This document shows positions 6,489-11,460 of a stretch of DNA of 11,460 nucleotides, one piece after another. The stretch is from contig JBEKTY010000213.1 of NCBI GenBank assembly GCA_049515555.1, forward strand, positions 1 through 11,460, given 5' to 3'. The translations under genes and the position numbers were made by a program. The notes under the pieces are model-generated. The model did not search any database. It was given only the letters and a program-made list of their open reading frames with translations, and had not been told where the DNA came from. The first letter of the stretch is position 1; the number at the start of each line of letters is the position of its first letter. The stretch comes from JBEKTY01 sp049515555. Its GTDB lineage: Bacteria > Planctomycetota > Planctomycetia > Pirellulales > Thermoguttaceae.

Positions 6489-6528
6489 TAAATCCCCAAA
6501 TCCCCAAATCCCCAAATCCCTAAATCCC
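6489..6528 (-). repeat. GGGATTTR octamer array at the PQQ-protein stop; right arm of inverted repeat
   Basis: On the minus strand five exact octamers run GGGATTTA, GGGATTTG three times, GGGATTTA. The first unit supplies the TAG stop (6522-6520) of the PQQ-like gene, and the bases just before it encode the terminal GRGI. Bases 6498-6528 pair perfectly with 6023-6053 across the S23 gene. Confidence 0.93.
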
Positions 6529-7785
6529 CCTCCCCCCGACCGCCATGACCTGTGACAAGGTCCGCAGGTACAGCACCCCTCCGGCGACGGCCGGCGTGCT
6601 CTGGCTGGGCTCGCCCAGGCTCATGCGGCCGAGCAACTGATAGCGGTCGGCGGCCGCCAGCACCACGACTTCGCCCTCGCGGGAAATCGCATACAGGCGG
6701 TCGCGTACCCGGATCGGCGAGCCGAAGAACCGGCCGCCCACCCGTTGGCTCCACAGGCGTTTGCCGCTGGTGGCCTCCAGGCAGGTGACCACGCCCTGGT
6801 CGGACCAGAGGAAGAGCAGGTTCCCGCGGGCCACGGGCGTAACCACGTAGGGCAGCTTGCCCTCGACCTCGTAAGCCACGGCGGGGGGCACGTTGCGGAG
6901 CGGGTCGCCGGGCCGGACGGCCAGCAGTTGCCGGCCGCCGCCGCCCTCTCCGGCGGCGGCCACGATCAGGCCCGAGGCCAGCATAGGCGAGCCCACCGTG
7001 CGGTGCTTCAGCACCTTCAGCTCCCAGTTGACCGCGCCGCTCAGCGGATCGAGGCTGCTGAAGCCGTGGGCCGTGCTGGTCAGAATGAGCTGGGGCCGGC
7101 CGTGGTCGGGCCGGTAGACGATGGGCGTCGAGTAGGCGGCGATCTTGCTCTCGCGCGGGGCCGTCCAGCGGGTCTTGCCCGTGGCACACTCGACCGCCAC
7201 GACCGAGCTCGGACCGTCCTGGTCGTTGGGTACGATCAACAGGTCATCCAGCAGGATCGGCGACGCCCCGAAGCCGTGCTGCGCTACGAACCCCGCCAGC
7301 TCGCGCCGCCAGACCGGCTGGCCGTCGATGCGGTCGAGCGCTACGAGCGTGTACTCCTCGGGCGTGGTGCAGGCCAGATAGATCCGCTCGCGGTCCACGA
7401 CGGGCGTCGAGCTGGCGAAGCTGTTCATATCGTTCATTGGGTGGGGCTTCGAGGGGAACGTCCGCTGCCAGACCGTCGTCCCGTCGGAGGCATCCAGGCA
7501 GCAGACGATGCGCGTGGCATCGGCCGCTCGGGCGGCCGTAACGTACACCCGGTCGCCCCACACGACCGGCGAGGAATGTCCGCTGCCGGGCAGCTTGACC
7601 CGCCATTTGTAATCTTGGTTGGTCCAGGTGGCGGGGATGCCCGCCGTCTCGCACTCGCCCGAGCCGTTGGGACCGCGGAACCGCGTCCACTCCTGACCGC
7701 CGGCCGGCCGGCCCGCCGAGCCGGCCAGCTCGAGAGCCAGAATACCGGCGAGAAGCCTTGAGGCAAGGAACCGATAGAAGATCAT
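6520..7785 (-). CDS. Secreted PQQ-like beta-propeller repeat protein
   Basis: The 421-residue product (ATG at 7785) begins with a basic, hydrophobic leader (MIFYRFLASRLLAGILALEL) ending near AGG-QE, so export to the periplasm or envelope is likely. The mature part opens with WTRFRGPNGSGECE, a signature I associate with planctomycete PQQ-like proteins. It continues with repeated blades of the form LDxxxGxxxWxxxL: CLDASDGTTVWQRTF, ALDRIDGQPVWRREL, CLEATSGKRLWSQRV. Such propellers are usually scaffolds or assembly factors of the BamB type. No PQQ dehydrogenase active site is visible, so enzyme activity is not supported. An upstream in-frame ATG at 7878 would place 31 polar residues before the leader and is rejected. 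The 3' end is odd: the final GRGI and the TAG come from G-rich repeat sequence. It converges on priA and the S23 gene. The exact role is unknown. Confidence 0.9.
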   Translation of the reverse strand: MIFYRFLASRLLAGILALELAGSAGRPAGGQEWTRFRGPNGSGECETAGIPATWTNQDYKWRVKLPGSGHSSPVVWGDRVYVTAARAADATRIVCCLDASDGTTVWQRTFPSKPHPMNDMNSFASSTPVVDRERIYLACTTPEEYTLVALDRIDGQPVWRRELAGFVAQHGFGASPILLDDLLIVPNDQDGPSSVVAVECATGKTRWTAPRESKIAAYSTPIVYRPDHGRPQLILTSTAHGFSSLDPLSGAVNWELKVLKHRTVGSPMLASGLIVAAAGEGGGGRQLLAVRPGDPLRNVPPAVAYEVEGKLPYVVTPVARGNLLFLWSDQGVVTCLEATSGKRLWSQRVGGRFFGSPIRVRDRLYAISREGEVVVLAAADRYQLLGRMSLGEPSQSTPAVAGGVLYLRTLSQVMAVGGRGI

Positions 7786-7841
7786 CGGATCGGTGTGGAG
7801 GTAAACTGGGGAGTTTATTCTTGCGCGGTCGCTCGATGCCG

Positions 7842-7871
7842 ATTGTACACCGCCGGGGTTGGCCGGGAAAG
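7842..7871 (-). promoter_or_regulatory. Candidate sigma-70-type promoter for the PQQ-like gene
   Basis: On the minus strand TACAAT (7847-7842) matches five of six -10 bases, with TTTCCC 17 bases upstream as a poor -35. It would start a message with a leader of roughly 50 bases before the ATG at 7785. This is sequence matching only. Confidence 0.28.
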
Positions 7872-7903
7872 AGGCCACCCGTGGGGGGCGGCGTGGGCCG
7901 ATC

Positions 7904-7932
7904 TTGTTTCGATCCGCGTTTCGCGATAGGAT
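7904..7932 (+). promoter_or_regulatory. Candidate promoter for the protease gene
   Basis: TTGTTT (7904-7909) and TAGGAT (7927-7932) are separated by the ideal 17 bases. Each matches its consensus only partly. The leader to the ATG at 8065 would be about 125 bases, which is long. Low confidence. Confidence 0.22.
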
Positions 7933-8064
7933 GAATTGGTTAGGGCGAGTTGCGCGGCATCGGCCGGAGTTGTGCTCCGCAACCGAGTCTTCAGCGGGGG
8001 CGGTGGGGGTTCCATCGGCCCGTTTCCCGGTTTACTGGACCAGCCATCGGTTGAGGTTTATCGA

Positions 8065-10131
8065 ATGATGCACTTGCGACATGGATCGTGGGGCCGGATC
8101 GTTGCCGGCGGGGTTTTGCTGGCGGTGCTGTTTGCCGGTGGCGTGCCGCCCGCTAGGGCCGACCTCGCCGCCCCCACCTCAGACGACCACCGGGTCACCC
8201 TGGCCGTGGCGGCCCTGCTGCAGCAGCAGCACCTGTTGCGCCACCCCTTGGACCGGGAGATCTCCGAGCGGTGCTTCAAGACCTTTCTGCAAACGCTCGA
8301 CCCGATGAAGGTCTACTTCTACCAGTCGGACGTGGACCACTTTACGAAGTACAAGGACGACCTGGCCAACGAGGTGCAGCAAGGCGACATCCGCTTCGCC
8401 TACATGGTGTTCAACACGTTTCTGGCCCGGGTGGACGAGCGGGTGAAGATGATCGACGCCATTCTGGCCGCGCCGCAAGACTTCGCGGTCGACGAGGATC
8501 TGGTGGTCGACAAGGACAAGGCCACCTATGCCACGACCCCGGAGGAGGCCCAGGACCGCTGGCGGAAGCGGATCAAGTACGACCTGCTGGTCCTGAAAGC
8601 GGAGAAGGCCGACGGCAAGCCGGACACCGTCGGCAAGACGCCCCAGCAGCGGCTGACCCAGCGCTATCACAGCTTCGCCAAACGGATGCACCAGACGCAC
8701 GCCGAGGACCTGCTGGAGATGTACCTCACGTCGCTGACCACGGCCTTCGATCCGCACACCACGTACATGTCGCCCTCCACGGTCGAGGACTTCACGATCA
8801 TGATGCGCTTGAAGCTGGAGGGCATCGGGGCCTCGCTGCAGAACTCCGACGGCTACACGGTGGTGAAGAAGATCATTCCCGGCGGGGCCGCCGACAAACA
8901 GGGCCAACTGAAGGTCGAAGACAAGATCATCGGCGTGGGCGAGGGCCCCGCGGGCGAGATCGTCGACGTGGTCGATATGCCCCTGCGCGACGTGGTGAAG
9001 ATGATCCGCGGCAAGCCGGGCACGATCGTCCGGCTGCAAGTGATCGCCGAGAAGGCCCCCCAGCCGCGGACCATCCAGATCACGCGGGCCACGATCGAGC
9101 TGGAGGACAGTGCGGCCCGGGGCAAGGTCTTCGAGGTCGGCCGCCGCGCCGACGGCAAGCCCTACAAGCTGGGCGTGATCGACCTGCCCAGCTTCTACAT
9201 GGACATGGAGGGGGCCAAGCACGGCCTGGCCGATTTCCGCAGCACGACCCGCGACGTCCGCCGCATTCTGGGCGATTTCAACGCCCAGGGCGTCGACGCC
9301 GTCGTGCTCGATCTACGCCGCAACGGCGGCGGCTCCCTGACCGAGGCCATCAACCTGACCGGCCTGTTCCTCGACGAGGGGCCGGTGGTCCAGGTCAAGG
9401 ACGCCGACGGCCGGGTAACGCCCTACAACGACCTGGAGCCGGGCATGGCCTGGTCCGGCCCGCTGGTCGTGCTGGTCAGCAAGTTCAGCGCCAGCGCCAG
9501 CGAGATCCTGGCCGGCGCCATCCAGGACTACGGCCGCGGCCTGATCGTGGGCGATCACGCCACCCACGGCAAGGGCACCGTCCAGAGCCTGCTCAACCTG
9601 GGCCAGGAGTTGATCCGCTTCAACTCGCCGAAGATGGGCGAGCTGAAGATCACCATGCAACAGTTCTACCGGCCCGCCGGCGACAGCACCCAGCGGCGGG
9701 GCGTGGTGTCCGACATCGAGCTGCCCTCGCTGACGACCCACCTGGACGTGGGCGAGGCCGACCTGGACTACCCGCTGCCCTTCGACCGCGTGGCCGCCCA
9801 GCCCTTCAAACGCTTCGACTTCGTCGGCCCGGCGGTGGTCGACCAGCTCCGGCGGCTGTCGGCCGTGCGCTGCGCGGCCTCGGAAAAATTCCAGAAGATC
9901 GTGCGGAACATCGCCCGCTACGAGCAGCAGAAGGCGAAAAAGGCCGTCACCCTCAACGAGGCCAAGTTCCTCAAGGAACGCGCCGACCTGAACGCCGACA
10001 AGGAGGAAGAAAAGACCCTTGAGAAGCTCAACGAGAGCCCCTCGGGAATCGAGCGCGATTTCTACCTCGACGAAGTCTTTAACGTGGCCATCGATCTGCT
10101 GAACCGCGGCCAGGTGGCAAAGGCGAATTGA
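8065..10131 (+). CDS. Prc-type tail-specific protease, peptidase S41A
   Basis: This is a periplasmic carboxy-terminal processing protease of the Prc/Tsp group. Such enzymes trim or degrade envelope proteins, cutting near their C-termini with a Ser-Lys pair. The ATG at 8065 (688 aa) has GAGG 8 bases upstream and begins a signal peptide (GRIVAGGVLLAVLFAGG, then ARADL). The order follows: Prc-type N-terminal domain about 40-230, with ERCFKTFLQTLDPMKVYF; PDZ domain about 250-345, with IGASLQNSDGYTVV; protease core with DLRRNGGGSL, the serine motif FSASASEI (Ser about 477) and the lysine in HGKGT (Lys503); and a charged helical C-terminal domain like DUF3340, ending near DEVFNVAIDLLNRGQ. The loop before the lysine (GDHATHGKG) looks one residue longer than the E. 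coli form as I recall it. A TTG at 7936 would hide the leader and is rejected. The TGA is followed at once by a GGGATTTA array. Confidence 0.94.
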   Translation: MMHLRHGSWGRIVAGGVLLAVLFAGGVPPARADLAAPTSDDHRVTLAVAALLQQQHLLRHPLDREISERCFKTFLQTLDPMKVYFYQSDVDHFTKYKDDLANEVQQGDIRFAYMVFNTFLARVDERVKMIDAILAAPQDFAVDEDLVVDKDKATYATTPEEAQDRWRKRIKYDLLVLKAEKADGKPDTVGKTPQQRLTQRYHSFAKRMHQTHAEDLLEMYLTSLTTAFDPHTTYMSPSTVEDFTIMMRLKLEGIGASLQNSDGYTVVKKIIPGGAADKQGQLKVEDKIIGVGEGPAGEIVDVVDMPLRDVVKMIRGKPGTIVRLQVIAEKAPQPRTIQITRATIELEDSAARGKVFEVGRRADGKPYKLGVIDLPSFYMDMEGAKHGLADFRSTTRDVRRILGDFNAQGVDAVVLDLRRNGGGSLTEAINLTGLFLDEGPVVQVKDADGRVTPYNDLEPGMAWSGPLVVLVSKFSASASEILAGAIQDYGRGLIVGDHATHGKGTVQSLLNLGQELIRFNSPKMGELKITMQQFYRPAGDSTQRRGVVSDIELPSLTTHLDVGEADLDYPLPFDRVAAQPFKRFDFVGPAVVDQLRRLSAVRCAASEKFQKIVRNIARYEQQKAKKAVTLNEAKFLKERADLNADKEEEKTLEKLNESPSGIERDFYLDEVFNVAIDLLNRGQVAKAN

Positions 10132-10163
10132 GGGATTTAGGGATTTGGGGATTTGGGGATTTG
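10132..10163 (+). repeat. GGGATTTR octamer array directly after the protease stop
   Basis: Four exact octamers (GGGATTTA, then GGGATTTG three times) begin at the base after the TGA, followed by GGCC. The run of G-tracts spaced by ATTT or ATTTA meets the G-quadruplex pattern on the coding strand. Confidence 0.93.
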
Positions 10164-10216
10164 GGCCGACAAGCCGGTGGCTGAGCGCTCATAAGAAAAC
10201 AAGCTGGCCAATTGGG

Positions 10217-10292
10217 TGGCACGCCCTGAGCGCAGCGAAGGGCGTGGCGGGGAGCGCAAATCACGCCCTTCGCTGCGCTCAGGGACGTGCCA
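10217..10292. repeat. Long palindrome, copy 2 of a dispersed element
   Basis: The left arm (10217-10246, TGGCACGCCCTGAG...GGGCGTG) and right arm (10262-10292) are complementary except for one extra base. The loop, GCGGGGAGCGCAAAT, differs from that of copy 1 at 2666-2744, while the arms are almost identical and in the same orientation. Conserved arms with a free loop suggest selection or copying through the stem. Confidence 0.88.
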
Positions 10293-10373
10293 GACTTGGT
10301 GCAATTTGAACAGGGTTATTGTCTTACAGTCCCTAACAGCCGCCAGCTAGTGGCCCGACCGACGTGAAATGAC

Positions 10374-10438
10374 GGGTGCCACGGTTGGCTTGCCCAACCG
10401 TGTTCTCGGCACTGCTGGACAAGCCAGCAGTGGCACCC
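10374..10438. repeat. Three-way-junction palindrome element
   Basis: An outer stem, GGGTGCC (10374-10380) with GGCACCC (10432-10438), encloses two perfect 9 bp hairpins: CACGGTTGG-CTTGC-CCAACCGTG (10380-10402) and CACTGCTGG-ACAAG-CCAGCAGTG (10410-10432). A 7-base linker separates the two arms. The single bases 10380 and 10432 are shared between stems. The loops are near-complements of each other (CTTGC and ACAAG), so loop-loop contact is possible. No gene overlaps it. Confidence 0.85.
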
Positions 10439-10477
10439 AACGTGCCAACCGAGGACGGTCGGGGCACTAGGGATGAT

Positions 10478-10512
10478 TCATCCCTCATCCTTCGCCCCTC
10501 ATCCCTCATTCC
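10478..10512 (-). repeat. GGGATGA heptamer array overlapping the membrane-protein stop
   Basis: Five heptamers on the plus strand (TCATCCC, TCATCCT, TCGCCCC, TCATCCC, TCATTCC) read GGAATGA, GGGATGA, GGGGCGA, AGGATGA, GGGATGA on the coding strand of the gene that ends here. The TGA of the first unit is that gene's stop codon (10508-10506). Confidence 0.85.
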
Positions 10513-11423
10513 TCGCTGGCCGAGAAGCGCAGCAGTACGCTGTCGGCCTCGGTGGCCGCTGTGGCGAGTTTTAGTTCCAGCCGCACGCCGTAAGGCAAGA
10601 GCTGGGCCGCCTTAACACGGCAGGCCGGGCCCGAAACCTGCTCGAAGACCAACTCGGGCACCTTGGCAAAGGGCGGGCAGAAGGCCACGTGCAGATTGCC
10701 CGTTCGCTGCCCCGGGGCCACCGGCATCCGCAGCCAGCCGGCCAGACGTTGCCCGCCGGCGGCAGAGCGGCTGAGCATGAGCTGCTGCAAGACGTCGGAC
10801 TGCGGCTGGTCCTGGCCCTGGTTGGACGAGGCCCACGGGGGTTCCGCCGGTTGGCCGGCCGCTGGTGCGGCCGGCGGCGGCGCCCCGGCTGAATCCGCCC
10901 AGGTCCCCAGTCCATCGCCCACAAGCGGCAAAGGGGAATCCCGCCCGTTCTCCTGATCTCCTGTTCTCCTGATCTCCTGCTCTCCTGTTCCCCTGTTCCC
11001 CTGTTCCCCTGCTCTACGCCGCGTGCGGCGCCAGGCCCAACATTCCTCGCCGGCCAGGATGCTCCAGAAGACGCCCAGCGCCACGTGGTTAGTCCCGCCC
11101 AGCGTGACGCCGGCCGCCAATACCACCAGCGACGCGGAGATCAGCGATCCTAGGAGCAGCCTGCCGGCGCGTGAGCCCCGGCGGCGGTCGCGGGCGGCGT
11201 GCACCGTGGCCGCCGCGGCGGCCATCAACACGCCGGCGGCCAGCAGCCCCGCCGGACCCAAGGGCTGCTCCAGCGCCCCCGCCAGCCGCCGCGCGCCGAC
11301 CAGCAGGGCCGCCAGGCCCAGCAGGGCCGTCAAGACCCCGGCCAACCAGTCGGCCAGCTCGGCGGGCCGCAGGGCCGGCCGGTTCGTGGCGGCGTAGAGA
11401 TTCCAGTGAGATTCTGCGGTCAT
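10506..11423 (-). CDS. Membrane protein of unknown function with repeat-derived linker
   Basis: I do not recognise this 305-residue protein. The N-terminal third has four likely membrane helices: about 28-46, 54-76, 88-109 and 112-130. A strongly charged stretch follows (RRTRRRAGEQGNRGTGEQ...). Residues about 138-159 are encoded by a CTCCTGNT octamer array, giving an 8-residue protein period GEQxxRxT. Then comes a Pro/Ala/Gln-rich linker (about 163-205) and a soluble C-terminal domain (about 207-305, from SDVLQQLMLSRS to FSASEE). That domain looks strand-rich and has two cysteines (249 and 268). By the positive-inside rule the charged linker and C-terminal domain probably lie in the cytoplasm. 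The ATG at 11423 is the first in frame and no ribosome-binding site is visible; a TGAGGGGW array lies 5 bases upstream. The stop lies inside another array. Steady codon use and a continuous frame support a real gene. Confidence 0.72.
   Translation of the reverse strand: MTAESHWNLYAATNRPALRPAELADWLAGVLTALLGLAALLVGARRLAGALEQPLGPAGLLAAGVLMAAAAATVHAARDRRRGSRAGRLLLGSLISASLVVLAAGVTLGGTNHVALGVFWSILAGEECWAWRRTRRRAGEQGNRGTGEQEIRRTGDQENGRDSPLPLVGDGLGTWADSAGAPPPAAPAAGQPAEPPWASSNQGQDQPQSDVLQQLMLSRSAAGGQRLAGWLRMPVAPGQRTGNLHVAFCPPFAKVPELVFEQVSGPACRVKAAQLLPYGVRLELKLATAATEADSVLLRFSASEE
10950..11013 (-). repeat. CTCCTGNT octamer array inside a coding region
   Basis: Eight uninterrupted octamers run CTCCTGAT, CTCCTGTT, CTCCTGAT, CTCCTGCT, CTCCTGTT, CCCCTGTT twice, CCCCTGCT. 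The coding strand reads AACAGGGG-like units. Eight units make 64 bases; since three units are 24 bases, the protein repeats every 8 residues and no stop arises in the frame used. The array lies wholly in the linker of the membrane protein. Confidence 0.92.
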
Positions 11424-11428
11424 TGCCG

Positions 11429-11460
11429 TGAGGGGATGAGGGGTTGAGGGGATGAGGGGT
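11429..11460 (+). repeat. TGAGGGGW octamer array, cut by the window end
   Basis: Four exact octamers (TGAGGGGA, TGAGGGGT, TGAGGGGA, TGAGGGGT) run to the last base of the window and probably continue. They begin 5 bases outside the start codon of the membrane-protein gene, so any promoter must lie within or beyond them. Confidence 0.9.

Larger units (their letters stand above)
7786..8064. other. Divergent promoter region without repeats
   Basis: This 279-base spacer between the divergent PQQ-like and protease genes is the only sizeable one with no tandem array or palindrome that I can see. It must hold both promoters. Short open frames across it (for example from 7859 or 7936) have no family resemblance and overlap the protease leader. 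Confidence 0.6.
10132..10505. other. Repeat-filled spacer between convergent genes
   Basis: I see no gene in these 374 bases. They hold, in order: the GGGATTTR array (10132-10163), the second ~80 bp palindrome (10217-10292), the three-way-junction element (10374-10438) and most of a TCATCCC array (10478-10512). The protease and the membrane protein converge here, so the region is expected to hold transcript ends for both strands. The palindromes are candidates for that role but none has a T-run. Confidence 0.7.

Noticed and set aside
6023..6528. Diversity-generating retroelement, because the small protein is related to Avd
   Set aside because: There is no reverse transcriptase, template repeat or variable repeat in the window.
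6520..7785. PQQ-dependent alcohol dehydrogenase
   Set aside because: It is shorter than those enzymes and lacks recognisable active-site motifs; the blades fit a non-enzymatic propeller.
7859..8068. A 69-residue open frame upstream of the protease
   Set aside because: There is no family resemblance and no clear ribosome-binding site, and it overlaps the protease start.
8271..10022. A 583-residue plus-strand frame within the protease gene
   Set aside because: It is an out-of-frame reading of the protease gene, dominated by Arg, Gly, Pro and Ala, with no recognisable domain.

Overview
The window is GC-rich bacterial DNA carrying eight genes, mostly single-copy housekeeping functions mixed with envelope proteins. 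It is probably from a planctomycete, Pirellulales-like. The grounds are a secreted PQQ-like propeller protein beginning with the WTRFRGPNG signature, a sensor kinase with a DUF3365-type haem domain, a Prc-type S41 protease, and spacers crowded with short repeats. The assignment rests on family resemblance alone; there is no rRNA or other marker to confirm it.

Layout. On the minus strand, reading right to left from 3459: nadD (NAD synthesis, 3459-2839), an orphan membrane histidine kinase with a CX3CH haem-like motif (2525-786) and rnhA (ribonuclease HI, 603-130). Divergent from nadD is priA (3725-6019, replication-restart helicase), followed by a small S23-type four-helix-bundle gene (6073-6456). 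Converging on these is a secreted PQQ-like beta-propeller protein (7785-6520). Divergent from that is a Prc-type tail-specific protease (8065-10131). Converging on the protease is a membrane protein of unknown function (11423-10506). The genes do not form one pathway. The wide spacers between same-strand genes suggest mostly separate transcription units.

The most unusual content is between the genes. Nearly every spacer holds tandem arrays of 7- or 8-base units: GGGATTTG/A, GGGATTG, AGTTAGR, GAGGGGC, TGAGGGGW, ACCAGCC. There are also several palindromes, including an ~80 bp element present twice and a three-way-junction element. Four genes (nadD, priA, the PQQ protein, the protease) end within 3 bases of a GGGATTTA/GGGATTTG array, or inside one. 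A fifth (the membrane protein) ends inside a related GGGATGA array. In three of the five the array itself supplies the stop codon. The purine- or G-rich strand runs outward from the nearest main gene in every array I could orient. The S23-type gene sits inside a perfect 31 bp inverted repeat made of two of these arrays, an arrangement reminiscent of the stem-enclosed S23 ORFs of 23S rRNA intervening sequences. Another array (CTCCTGNT) lies in frame inside the membrane protein gene and encodes its hydrophilic linker.

I see no tRNA, rRNA, CRISPR array, transposase or phage gene. The candidate novelty is the repeat system and the S23 cassette, not a new multi-gene operon.
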